A DNA stretch of 64,000 bases. Origin: Leucobacter musarum subsp. musarum. Lineage in GTDB: Bacteria > Actinomycetota > Actinomycetes > Actinomycetales > Microbacteriaceae. The notes under the pieces are model-generated. The model did no database searches. It saw only the letters and a list, made by a program, of their open reading frames with translations, and was not told the origin of the DNA. Position 1 is the stretch's first letter. Every line of letters begins with the position of its first letter. Shown piece by piece: positions 6,993 to 15,293 of the stretch. The stretch covers positions 62,001 through 126,000 of the forward strand of contig NZ_JHBW01000062.1 in assembly GCF_001273845.1 (NCBI RefSeq), in the 5' to 3' direction. A program made the translations under genes and the position numbers.

Positions 6993-6999
6993 AGAAGTT

Positions 7000-8139
7000 A
7001 TGAGTGCTTCGACGGCAGTTCTCCCGACGAAACCCGGAAAGCAGCCTCGCGTCGCCTTCTGGGACAACGCGCGGTTCTCGCTGATCGTCCTGGTGGTCAT
7101 CGGCCACATGATCTCGACGGTGCGGGGCGACACCCCGCTCGCCTACGGCATCTACACCTACATCTACCTCTTCCACATGCCCGCGATGATTCTGCTGAGC
7201 GGCTACTTCTCGCGTGCAAACGCGTCGGCGAAGACGGTGCGATCGACCGTGCAGCTGGTGGTGCTCTGGATCATGTGGGAGGCGATCTGGGCGGCCATCG
7301 ACTTCGTGGCCTGGGACAGCGCGCCGGGTGATTCGTTCCTCGTCTCGCCGTCGTGGACGCTGTGGTTCTTGGTCACACTGGTGACGATGCGCATCATTTT
7401 GCCCTACATCTCGCAACTGCGTCATCCGCTGCTGTGGTCGATCGGTCTCGCGCTCGTGGGCGGTGCGATTCCGGTCATCAACTCCGACTTCTCGGCCGCG
7501 CGCACGCTCACGTTTCTTCCGTTCTTCGTCGCCGGGTGGCTCGCCCGAGAGCGCGGATGGCTCGACGGAGACTGGTTTGCCAGGCCCGCACGATGGGTGC
7601 GCGCGGCGTCGTGGGCGCTGCTCGGAGCCGTGGCGGCCGCACTCGCCCTGATCCCGGGGCTGCAATCGTTCTGGGGTGTCGACGATTGGTTGACGTGGCG
7701 CGACGGGTACGCCTGGAAATTCGAGAACGCCCCCATCGGTGACTGGGAACCGCACCTGTGGATCGAGACGACGCTCGGAGGCATCGCCGTCGCCGCCGGC
7801 CTCCTGGCGCTCGCGGCAGCCATGACGTTCGCGCTGCTCGGAGTGACCTCCCGGCGCAAGCGATTGACCACGGCGTGGGGTGCGCGCACCCTGTCGGTGT
7901 ACCTGCTGCACGGCCCAGCTGTCTGGGGGCTGCGGCAACTCGGCGTGATCGATGCCATCGGCTCGCTCGGGGAGGCCGGTATCGCGATCCTCATCGTCAT
8001 GTCGATCGCCCTGGCAGCGCTGCTCGCACTCGCCCCGGTCGAACGCCTGTTCTCGTGGGTGCTGACTCCGAACATCGATTGGATGCTGAAGCGGCGCGAC
8101 GAGGGCGAGCGCCAGAACGGCAGAATCAAGGGGGACTGA
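7000..8139 (+). CDS. Acyltransferase family integral membrane protein
   Basis: 379 residues with about ten hydrophobic segments. The start of the domain (FWDNARFSLIVLVVIGHMI, residues 24-42) contains the R-x10-H pattern of acyltransferase-3/OafA-like enzymes, which move acyl groups from a donor across or at the membrane onto sugars or wall polymers. LFHMPAMILLSGYF and a late YLLHGP segment also fit fucose-4-O-acetylase relatives. The C-terminus is cytoplasmic and basic. The acceptor is unknown; the neighbouring polysaccharide deacetylase suggests a surface glycan. The ATG has no Shine-Dalgarno but lies 7 nt after TAGCCT. Confidence 0.8.
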   Translation: MSASTAVLPTKPGKQPRVAFWDNARFSLIVLVVIGHMISTVRGDTPLAYGIYTYIYLFHMPAMILLSGYFSRANASAKTVRSTVQLVVLWIMWEAIWAAIDFVAWDSAPGDSFLVSPSWTLWFLVTLVTMRIILPYISQLRHPLLWSIGLALVGGAIPVINSDFSAARTLTFLPFFVAGWLARERGWLDGDWFARPARWVRAASWALLGAVAAALALIPGLQSFWGVDDWLTWRDGYAWKFENAPIGDWEPHLWIETTLGGIAVAAGLLALAAAMTFALLGVTSRRKRLTTAWGARTLSVYLLHGPAVWGLRQLGVIDAIGSLGEAGIAILIVMSIALAALLALAPVERLFSWVLTPNIDWMLKRRDEGERQNGRIKGD

Positions 8140-8154
8140 CCGGCACAGAACCGG

Positions 8155-8160
8155 TAGGCT
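8155..8160 (+). promoter_or_regulatory. -10 box upstream of the deacetylase gene
   Basis: TAGGCT lies 40 nt before the ATG at 8201, giving a short leader that contains the GAGAGGGA ribosome-binding site. Confidence 0.4.
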
Positions 8161-8200
8161 CAGCATCAGCTATGGATGACCTGAGCGAGAGGGATCTGGC

Positions 8201-9850
8201 ATGGTGCAGGCACGATCTGCGTCGCAGTCGGGGATGTCGCTGTGGCGACAGCGCCTCCGAGCTCGCCGGGGTGTGCTCGTGGCCCTGCTGGCCGCGGGGA
8301 CCGCGACGCTGGTCGGTTGCGCGTCGATTCCCGTCGATCATGCGTGGCAGCCGCCGCAGTGGCAGGATCGCGCAACGGGTGCGGTGACGATCGAGACGAC
8401 CGCCGCCACCGCAGCATCGACTGATACGGCTCCCGTCGCGACGGAGAGCGCGCTCTCCCTGCAAGACACCGTCGGGCCGGGGGCGACATCGGGGCGCATC
8501 CGCAACGACGGCATCCACCTGCAGGCGCGATACATCGAGATCGCCGGTGCAGCGGCCTTCAACGCCCGGGTGCGCGGGTTGCTCACCGAGGCAATTTCGA
8601 GCACCGGCGCCACCTACGTTCCCGAGGTGTTTCCGGCCTCCGCGGGCCTGGGAGATCGCGGCTGCATCGCCGGTGCGCTCACGTGGCCTGCCGCGCAGGT
8701 GCTCTCCGACGAGCGCACCGGCCCCGCGGGCGGCACGGGCAGCGCCGTCGTCTGTGAAATCACCTCGGCGTTCTACTCCGTGGTCGGGGTCTCGTTTCGC
8801 ACGGTCGTGGGCACGCCGACCGATGTGACCGCCGACCGTACGCGCACCTTCTTCATCGATGTCGCCACCGACACGCTCACCGAGAGCGCGGCACTGTGGG
8901 AGCCGGCAGCGGCGGCCGATCTCTGGACGCGTGTCGCGGAGTCCCTGCGCCGTGACGCCGGGGCGCTGAGCGCCGCGCCGCTCGCCGAACCCGACGCCGC
9001 GCAGCTCGAGCTCGCACAGCGTGCGCTCGAGACTGCGGGGTACACCCCCGAAGGCGGGGCGACCTTCGTGATGCCTGCAGGCCTCACCTCACCCGAACTC
9101 GAACAATTGGGCGTCGAACCCGCGACCGAGCCCATTCCGGTGACCATCGACGCCGAGGTGCTCGACGAGTGGGATAGCGATACCGCGGAGTCGTTGTTCG
9201 CCAGGCGCGGCACCCCGTTCTCGGGCCTGCCCGAGTGGCGAGCCGATCTTCCGGTCGACTGCGCGCTCGTCGCCTGCGTCGCCGTCACCTATGACGACGG
9301 CCCGTCGTCGCACACCCAGCAGCTGCTCGACAGTCTGCGCGCCGAGCGCGCACCGGCCACGTTCTACATGCTCGGACCAGCAGCGCAGCAGCAGCCGGAT
9401 CTCGTGCGCGCCGCTGCCGCCACCGGCTTCGAGATCGGCAGCCACACGATGACCCACACCGACCTGACCACGCTGAAGCCCCGCGCCGCGCGTGCCGAAG
9501 TGCTCGATGCCGAACGCATTCTGAGCGACCTCGTGGGGGCTCCCGTGCGTACGTACCGCCCGCCCTACGGTGCGGTGAACGACGCAGTGCTGCGCGCGGT
9601 GCAGCAACCCGCGGTGCTCTGGACGATCGATACGCTCGACTGGAAGGACCCGGGGGTCGACGAGCTCGTCGCCCGGTCGGCCGATGTGGCGAAGCCCGGA
9701 GACATCATCCTCTTCCATGACACGCACGGAGACAGCGTCGAGGCGGTCGGGCCGGTGATGCGCGGTCTGCGCGATCGGGGGCTGACCCCGGTGACGGTGA
9801 GCACGATGTTCGGCGGTTCGCTGCCGAACGGCAAGGTGTTCGGACGATGA
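8201..9850 (+). CDS. Lipoprotein polysaccharide deacetylase (NodB family)
   Basis: 549 residues. A lipoprotein signal ends at TLVGC (about residue 40), followed by a Ser/Thr/Ala-rich linker. A roughly 230-residue middle region resembles the extracellular accessory domains found ahead of some deacetylases. The C-terminal NodB domain (about 350-540) has all the metal and catalytic motifs: TYDDGPSS, SHTMTHTDL, RPPYG and LFHDTH. It should remove acetyl groups from GlcNAc or MurNAc in peptidoglycan or another surface glycan, outside the membrane. GAGAGGGA supplies a ribosome-binding site. Translation is coupled to the next gene (ATGA overlap at 9847). Confidence 0.9.
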   Translation: MVQARSASQSGMSLWRQRLRARRGVLVALLAAGTATLVGCASIPVDHAWQPPQWQDRATGAVTIETTAATAASTDTAPVATESALSLQDTVGPGATSGRIRNDGIHLQARYIEIAGAAAFNARVRGLLTEAISSTGATYVPEVFPASAGLGDRGCIAGALTWPAAQVLSDERTGPAGGTGSAVVCEITSAFYSVVGVSFRTVVGTPTDVTADRTRTFFIDVATDTLTESAALWEPAAAADLWTRVAESLRRDAGALSAAPLAEPDAAQLELAQRALETAGYTPEGGATFVMPAGLTSPELEQLGVEPATEPIPVTIDAEVLDEWDSDTAESLFARRGTPFSGLPEWRADLPVDCALVACVAVTYDDGPSSHTQQLLDSLRAERAPATFYMLGPAAQQQPDLVRAAAATGFEIGSHTMTHTDLTTLKPRAARAEVLDAERILSDLVGAPVRTYRPPYGAVNDAVLRAVQQPAVLWTIDTLDWKDPGVDELVARSADVAKPGDIILFHDTHGDSVEAVGPVMRGLRDRGLTPVTVSTMFGGSLPNGKVFGR

Positions 9851-10494
9851 GCGCCGCGCCGACGACGCAGGCAACACCCGAGCCGCGTCGCGCGCGACGC
9901 TGGCCCCGCGCGCTGCTGCTCTCAGCCCTCGCGTTCGTCGTCGTGCTCGTCGGCTACGGAGCCACGCTCGCCCCGGCGCACGTCGCACACCTGCAGGAGC
10001 GCGTCGCAGACGGATCGGAATCGATCGATCTCGGAGGCGACGCCGCGCTGATCGCACCCGAGGGGTGGGTGGTGCGGCCACTCGTGCGCGAACTCATCTC
10101 GTGGCCGCCGCTGCCGCCGCTGCTCGACTGGTCGGTCGTGTTCGGTGCGCAAACCGGCGTCGTGCTCACGTCGCCCGACGGGGTGCTGGCGGTGGAACTG
10201 CTCGAAACCGCGGAGACGACGCCCGGCGCGGTCCGTGCCGAGTTCGGGGCGGCGCGCGGGTCGGAGGAACAGGCCGACCTCGGCGATGACCACCGACGCA
10301 GCGAGCAACTCGCCTCGGGCCTTCGCCTCACGCACTTCGACGGCGACACCGTCGTCTTCGCGATGCTGATGCCGAGCGACGAGGCTGAGCCGGGCCAGAC
10401 CGTCGGGGTGCTCGCCCGAACGAACGGCGCGGATATCGACGGGTACCGTCCCGCGCTGAGCGAGCTGCTCGAGAGCGTCGCGCTCGCAGACTGA
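9847..10494 (+). CDS. Hypothetical membrane-anchored protein, partner of the deacetylase
   Basis: 215 residues: a short basic cytoplasmic tail (RRARRWPR), one membrane segment (about residues 24-45, LLLSALAFVVVLVGYGATLA), then an extracytoplasmic domain of about 165 residues. I do not recognise the domain; it has a beta-rich pattern (GVVLTSPDGVLAVELL, VVFAMLMP) and no conserved catalytic motif. It overlaps the deacetylase gene by 4 bp, so the two proteins are probably made together and may act in the same surface process. The 70 bp after it contain three CCGCCGCCCG repeats before the convergent ABC gene. Confidence 0.7.
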   Translation: MSAAPTTQATPEPRRARRWPRALLLSALAFVVVLVGYGATLAPAHVAHLQERVADGSESIDLGGDAALIAPEGWVVRPLVRELISWPPLPPLLDWSVVFGAQTGVVLTSPDGVLAVELLETAETTPGAVRAEFGAARGSEEQADLGDDHRRSEQLASGLRLTHFDGDTVVFAMLMPSDEAEPGQTVGVLARTNGADIDGYRPALSELLESVALAD

Positions 10495-10564
10495 GCGCAG
10501 CGCGCCGCGCGCCACCGCCGCCCGGGCCGGAACCGCCGCCCGATCCGCCGCCCGTGACCGGCGC

Positions 10565-12571
10565 TCAGTCGTCTTCGGGCACCAGCAGCTGGTGCTGTGC
10601 GAGCTCGCGGTACAGCGGTGTGTTTTCGACCAGTTGCTCGTGGGTGCCCTCGCCGATCACGCGGCCTTCGTCGAGCACCACGATTTTGTCGGAGTCGATC
10701 ACGGTCGAGAGGCGGTGCGCGATCACGATGAGCGTGCGGCCGGTCGACACCGCGTCGAGCGCCTCGCGCATGAGGCGTTCGTTCACACCGTCGAGGCTCG
10801 CGGTCGACTCGTCGAGCAGCAGGATCGGCGGAGCGGTGAGCAGTGCGCGCGCGATGGCCAGGCGCTGCTTCTCGCCGCCCGACAGCATCACGCCGTTCTC
10901 GCCGACGGGCAGGTCGAGCGCCCCGGCGAGCCCGCTGCTCGCGGGGCCGGACTGCCAGGAGCCGGCGCGATCCAGCAACCCACCAAGGTTCACCGCGCGC
11001 AGCACCCGCTCGCACGCGGCGTCGGTCGCGTCGGGGGCGGCGAGCAGCAGGTTCTCGCGCAGCGTGCCCGCGAGCACGGGCGCGTCTTGCTCGACGTAGC
11101 CGAACTGACGGCGCAGCTCGGCGCGGTCGAGCGACCGGATGTCGGCACCGTGCAGAGCGACGACGCCCGATTCGGGATCGTAGAACCGTTCCACGAGGCC
11201 CAAGATCGTCGACTTGCCCGCGCCCGACGGCCCGACGAGCGCAACCCGCGACCCGCGAGGCACGGTGAAGCTCACGCCGCGCAGCACGTCGGTCTCGATG
11301 AGGTCGGCGGGCGCGGCTTCGGCGTCGCGACGCGAACCGCGGCCGCCTCGCACGAGCTCGCGGGCGTCGGCGCGCTCAGGGGCGGCGGAGCGATACGTGA
11401 AGTGCACGTCGCGCAGCTCGATGGCGGGGGCGGTGTCGTCGCATGCCTCATCGAGGGGCACGAGGCGGCCGGCGGGGGATCGCTCGGCGTCGTGCTCGGT
11501 CTCGGTCTCAAGGCCCGCGATCTCTTGGATGCGGCCCAGCGCGCCGAGCGCCTGGTTGATCGCGGCGATCGCGCCGAACGCCTGGCCGAGCGGGGTGACC
11601 ATCAAGAATAGGAAGATGATGAAGGTCACGAGCTGCGCGATGGTGATGGCACCGGTGGCGACGCGGTAGCCGCCGAGCCCGAGCACCACCAGGAATGACA
11701 GCTGCAGCGCGAGGAACGACACCGGCACGATGAACGCCGAGATGCGGGCGACCTTCACGCCGAGCACGTACGCCTCGGTCGCGTCGCGCTCGGTCGCCGC
11801 CTGCTCGCGGTCGGCCGCGCCGGCGGCCCGAATGGTGCGGATCGACGAGATGGAACGATCCACCTGCGCGGCGAGGTCGCCCACCTTCTCTTGCGCCCGA
11901 GCCACGGCCGGGCGAATGCGCGACGACACGGCGACCACCACGACGAGCGCGACGGCGATGACGCTGAAGGTGATCCCGAACAGTGCCGGATCGATCACGA
12001 GCATCCCGACGAGCGCACCCACGAAGATGAGGAGGCCGCTGATCGCCTCGACGAGCCCCTGGGTGAGTACGGCGCGCAGCAGCGTCGTGTCGCTGCCGAC
12101 GCGCGAGACGAGGTCGCCCGTGCGGCGGCGGTCGAACTGCGAGATCGGCAGGTGCAGAATCTTCGCGATGAGGCGCTTGCGGCTGGTGAGCACCACACCC
12201 TCGCCCATGCGCTGCAGCACGTAATGCTGCAGGCCGCTGAGCACGGCGCCGACGACCACGATCGCCGTGAGTGCCGCCAGGAAGCCGCCGAGCGGCAGAC
12301 CTTCTTGCACCCGCGTGATGATCTGGCCGAGCATTGGCGGCTGCACGAGCGACGCGACCGCGGCGACGAGGCCGAGTACGAGAGCGATGACGAGCAGGCG
12401 GCGCTGCTCGAAGAGGTACGGGATCAGCTGGCGGATTGACGCGCGCGGGCCGCGGGGCGTCTGGTCCGTCGCGTCAGCGCCCCCGCGTCGGCCGCGCGTG
12501 CGGGGCCCGGGGCCGCCGCCCGAAGTGCTGTCGGCTGAAGAAGAAGCTGCTGGTGCTGCTGACCCGGTCAC
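10565..12571 (-). CDS. ABC exporter, fused membrane and ATPase domains
   Basis: 668 residues. A Gly/Pro/Arg-rich cytoplasmic head (1-45) is followed by a six-helix exporter membrane domain (about 50-335) and one ATPase domain (about 370-660) with GPSGAGKST, a Q-loop, LSGGEKQRLAIARAL, ILLLDESTASLD and AHRLS. It should work as a homodimer, exporting a lipid, drug or peptide. A polar insertion of about 35 residues (APERADARELVRGG region) separates the first ATPase strand from the Walker A strand, which is longer than usual. The GTG start at 12571 is supported by TAGGCT 6 nt upstream (leaderless). The substrate cannot be inferred. Confidence 0.88.
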   Translation of the reverse strand: MTGSAAPAASSSADSTSGGGPGPRTRGRRGGADATDQTPRGPRASIRQLIPYLFEQRRLLVIALVLGLVAAVASLVQPPMLGQIITRVQEGLPLGGFLAALTAIVVVGAVLSGLQHYVLQRMGEGVVLTSRKRLIAKILHLPISQFDRRRTGDLVSRVGSDTTLLRAVLTQGLVEAISGLLIFVGALVGMLVIDPALFGITFSVIAVALVVVVAVSSRIRPAVARAQEKVGDLAAQVDRSISSIRTIRAAGAADREQAATERDATEAYVLGVKVARISAFIVPVSFLALQLSFLVVLGLGGYRVATGAITIAQLVTFIIFLFLMVTPLGQAFGAIAAINQALGALGRIQEIAGLETETEHDAERSPAGRLVPLDEACDDTAPAIELRDVHFTYRSAAPERADARELVRGGRGSRRDAEAAPADLIETDVLRGVSFTVPRGSRVALVGPSGAGKSTILGLVERFYDPESGVVALHGADIRSLDRAELRRQFGYVEQDAPVLAGTLRENLLLAAPDATDAACERVLRAVNLGGLLDRAGSWQSGPASSGLAGALDLPVGENGVMLSGGEKQRLAIARALLTAPPILLLDESTASLDGVNERLMREALDAVSTGRTLIVIAHRLSTVIDSDKIVVLDEGRVIGEGTHEQLVENTPLYRELAQHQLLVPEDD

Positions 12572-12577
12572 CCGCCC

Positions 12578-12583
12578 AGCCTA
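12578..12583 (-). promoter_or_regulatory. -10 box, leaderless ABC exporter gene
   Basis: TAGGCT on the minus strand ends 6 nt before the GTG at 12571. Confidence 0.45.
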
Positions 12584-12681
12584 CGCGCTCGGGGCTGGGT
12601 GATCCGCCGTGCTGCTCCGCCGCCCCCAGCTGTCCCACCGACCGCTCCCAACCGCCCTCACTGCCCGCCCCCAACCGGATT

Positions 12682-12743
12682 GGGGCAACTTCGGACCAGT
12701 GTGGGCGCCGAGAAGCGCCGAAACACCGGTCCGAAGTTACCCC
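12682..12743. repeat. 62-bp intergenic palindrome (element A)
   Basis: Arms of 21 nt (12682-12702 and 12723-12743) pair at 19 of 21 positions and enclose a second hairpin, GGCGC-CGAGAA-GCGCC (12704-12719). It lies between the end of the rib operon and the start of the ABC gene, both on the minus strand, so it may stop rib transcription, but no T run follows. Fifteen bases of one arm recur at 41107-41121. Confidence 0.75.
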
Positions 12744-12776
12744 GATCGCAGAAGTGCGGGTGGGGCGGCGCCGCCG

Positions 12777-13265
12777 CTACGCCGTGATGGCGCGCAGTTG
12801 CATGGCGAGGTGCAGTGCGGCTTCGGCGGCCTCGCGGCCCTTCGACTCCGGGGCTCCGGGGCGGCCCGAGCGGTCGATCGCCTGCTGCTCGGTGTCGGTG
12901 GTGAGCACGCCGAAGCCGACGGGCTTGCCGGTGTCGAGCTGCACGCGCGTCAGGCCGTCGGTCACCGACGAGCTGATGTACTCGAAGTGCGGGGTGCCGC
13001 CGCGGATCACGATGCCGAGGCAGACCGCAGCGTCGAACCCGCCGCCGCCCGATTCGCGCGGGGTGAGCGCGATCTGCGCCGCGAGGGGCAGCTCGAACCC
13101 GCCTGCCACAGTGAACGTCTCGTGCTCGGCACCGGCGGCCGAGACCGACTGCTGCGCGCCCGCGACGAGGTGATCCATGATCTCGGCGTGCCAGCTGCCG
13201 CCGATGATGGCGACCCGCAGGCCGGTGGCGTCGACGGTGAGATCCGGGGCTCCGGCTCCGCTCAT
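12777..13265 (-). CDS. ribH: 6,7-dimethyl-8-ribityllumazine synthase
   Basis: 162 residues. Lumazine synthase joins 5-amino-6-ribitylaminouracil and dihydroxybutanone phosphate, the penultimate step to riboflavin, as a multimeric shell. Visible motifs are IIGGSWHAEI, VAGGFELPLAA (substrate loop), CLGIVIRGGTPHFEYI, and GFGVLTTDT followed by a conserved Gln and Ala (EQQA). The catalytic His is in HFEY. The ribosome-binding site AAGGAG sits 7 nt before the ATG. It is the last gene of the minus-strand rib operon, 46 bp after ribBA. Confidence 0.95.
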   Translation of the reverse strand: MSGAGAPDLTVDATGLRVAIIGGSWHAEIMDHLVAGAQQSVSAAGAEHETFTVAGGFELPLAAQIALTPRESGGGGFDAAVCLGIVIRGGTPHFEYISSSVTDGLTRVQLDTGKPVGFGVLTTDTEQQAIDRSGRPGAPESKGREAAEAALHLAMQLRAITA

Positions 13266-13311
13266 GTGGTGCTCCTTCGAAAGGGGTGGGTGGGGTGCAG
13301 GATCGCCGAGC

Positions 13312-14607
13312 CTACTGGCTGTCGCGCACGTTCTCGGGCAGCTGGTGCCCCATGCGGTCGCGCTTGGCGGCGAGGTAGTTGAGGTTCTGCTCGGTCACGC
13401 CGATGAGCAGCGGTACGCGCTCGGTGACGGTGATGCCGTGTGCTTCGAGCTGCGCGACCTTCTCGGGGTTGTTCGTGAGCAGGCGCACGTGGTCGATGCC
13501 GAGGTCGGCGAGGATCTCGGCCGCGGCGATGTAGTCGCGGGCGTCGGCGGGGAATCCGAGCTGCAGGTTGGCGTCGAGCGTATCGACGCCCTGCTCCTGC
13601 AGCTGGTACGCGCGGAGCTTGTTCGCGAGTCCGATGCCACGCCCCTCGTGACCGCGCAGGTAGATCACGACGCCGCCGACCTCGTGCACGCGATCGAGTG
13701 CGGCGTCGAGCTGCGGCCCGCACTCGCACTTCAGCGACCCGAAGGCTTCGCCCGTGATGCACTCGGAGTGCACGCGCACGAGCGCCTGACCGCTGGGCAG
13801 CGAGCCATCGGGGAGCGGGGCGACCAATGCGACGTGGTCGATGCCGGCGCGGCGGTCGCGGTAGGCCATCGCGCGGAACTCGCCGTGCTCGGTCGGCAGC
13901 AGGGTGTCGGCGCGCAGGCTCACCCCGCGTCGGATCTGCTCTTCGGCCGCGGGGGCGCCCTCGGGGTCGTGCGTGTTCAGGTAGGCGATGAGCTGCTCGA
14001 TGGTGATCACCGGCACGCCCTCGCGCGCGCCGAGCTGGATGAGCTCGGGCAGACGCATCATCTCGCCGTCTTCGGCGACGATCTCGGCAATTGCGGCGAC
14101 CGGGCGCAGGCCCGCGAGCTGCATGAGCTCGACGCTGGCCTCGGTGTGCCCGTCGCGGGCGCGCACGCCCCCGTCGACCGCGCGCAGCGGCAGCACGTGG
14201 CCGGGGCGGCGCACGTCGGTCGGCACGGCGTTCGGGTTCGCGAGCGCGCGCAGCGTCGTGGAGCGGTCGCTCGCGCTGATGCCGGTGGTGACGCCGTGCG
14301 CCGCATCGACGGTCACGGTGTACGCGGTGCCGCGCACGTCTTCATTGCGCGACACCATCATCGGCAGCTCGAGCTCGTCGGCGATGGCGTTGGTCATCGG
14401 GGCGCAGAGCAGGCCCGACGACCAGCGCACGGTCCAGGCGATCCACTCGGCCGATGCGAGCTCCGCCGAGATGATGATGTCGCCCTCGTTCTCGCGATCC
14501 TCATTGTCGGCGACGATGACCGGGCGGCCCTCGCGGATCGCGGCGACGGCCTCTTCGATGGTGGAGATGCCGGGCGTGCGCGGGGGTGCGGACTCGGTGG
14601 TGCTCAT
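13312..14607 (-). CDS. ribBA: Bifunctional 3,4-dihydroxy-2-butanone-4-phosphate synthase / GTP cyclohydrolase II
   Basis: 431 residues with two domains. The N-terminal DHBP synthase (about 20-215) carries the acidic ADNEDRENEGD loop that binds Mg and the sugar phosphate, and DGHTEASVELMQLAG. The C-terminal GTP cyclohydrolase II (about 225-425) has the zinc Cys set in CITGEAFGSLKCECG and the RGHEGRGIGL signature. It supplies both precursors of riboflavin, from ribulose 5-phosphate and GTP. The start overlaps the ribE stop by 4 bp. It belongs to the FMN-riboswitch-controlled operon. Confidence 0.95.
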   Translation of the reverse strand: MSTTESAPPRTPGISTIEEAVAAIREGRPVIVADNEDRENEGDIIISAELASAEWIAWTVRWSSGLLCAPMTNAIADELELPMMVSRNEDVRGTAYTVTVDAAHGVTTGISASDRSTTLRALANPNAVPTDVRRPGHVLPLRAVDGGVRARDGHTEASVELMQLAGLRPVAAIAEIVAEDGEMMRLPELIQLGAREGVPVITIEQLIAYLNTHDPEGAPAAEEQIRRGVSLRADTLLPTEHGEFRAMAYRDRRAGIDHVALVAPLPDGSLPSGQALVRVHSECITGEAFGSLKCECGPQLDAALDRVHEVGGVVIYLRGHEGRGIGLANKLRAYQLQEQGVDTLDANLQLGFPADARDYIAAAEILADLGIDHVRLLTNNPEKVAQLEAHGITVTERVPLLIGVTEQNLNYLAAKRDRMGHQLPENVRDSQ

Positions 14608-15293
14608 GCGCGGGTTCCTTCGGTGGTGGCGGACAGCTCGGAAGCGGAGTCGAGGTCGACGGCCGTAGGGCCGACGCCGAGGCGCAGCATGCGGGCGACG
14701 TGGCGGGCGAGGATGTCAGTCTCGACGTTCACCCGGTCGCCGGGCTGCAGGCCGCCGAGGATCGTGGCGACGAGCGTCTCGGGAATCAGCGACACCTCGA
14801 ACCACTGCTCGGGCTCCGACTCCGCCGAGATCGACGAGACGGTGAGCGAGACGCCCGAGAGGGTGACCGAGCCCTTGTCGACGAGCAGGGGGGCGAGCGC
14901 GGCGTCGAGCGAGAACCGCAGCACGCGCCAGGCCTCGTGCTCAGTCGCCGAGATGAGCGTGGCCGTGCCGTCAACGTGGCCCTGCACGATGTGGCCGCCG
15001 AGGCGCGTGTCGACGCGTACGGCGCGCTCGAGGTTGACCCGGGTGCCGGGGGCGACGTCGCCGATCGTCGACATCTTGATCGACTGCGCCATCACGTCGG
15101 CGGTGAAGGTCGCACGGCCGTCGGGGGTTTCACCGCGATCGATCACGGTGAGGCAGACGCCGGAGACGGCGATCGAGGCGCCGTGCGCCGCGTCGCTGGT
15201 GACGGTCGGGCCCGCCACGACGAGCCGCAGTGAGTCGTCGACCGGTTCCACGGAGACGATCTCGCCGATTTCTTCGATGAGTCCAGTGAACAT
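14604..15293 (-). CDS. ribE: Riboflavin synthase, alpha subunit
   Basis: 229 residues, two lumazine-binding barrels in tandem: MFTGLIEEIGEI and SGVCLTV in the first, GVSLTVSSI and LARH in the second. It converts two lumazine molecules into riboflavin plus the pyrimidine precursor. It overlaps ribD by a single base and ribBA by four, so the operon is tightly coupled. The length is slightly over the usual 200-215 because of the C-terminal tail. Confidence 0.95.
   Translation of the reverse strand: MFTGLIEEIGEIVSVEPVDDSLRLVVAGPTVTSDAAHGASIAVSGVCLTVIDRGETPDGRATFTADVMAQSIKMSTIGDVAPGTRVNLERAVRVDTRLGGHIVQGHVDGTATLISATEHEAWRVLRFSLDAALAPLLVDKGSVTLSGVSLTVSSISAESEPEQWFEVSLIPETLVATILGGLQPGDRVNVETDILARHVARMLRLGVGPTAVDLDSASELSATTEGTRA

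Noticed and set aside
10495-10564. Three CCGCCGCCCG repeats as a possible gene end or frameshifted tail
   Set aside because: Both neighbouring proteins end normally before it; it looks like a simple GC-rich repeat between convergent genes.
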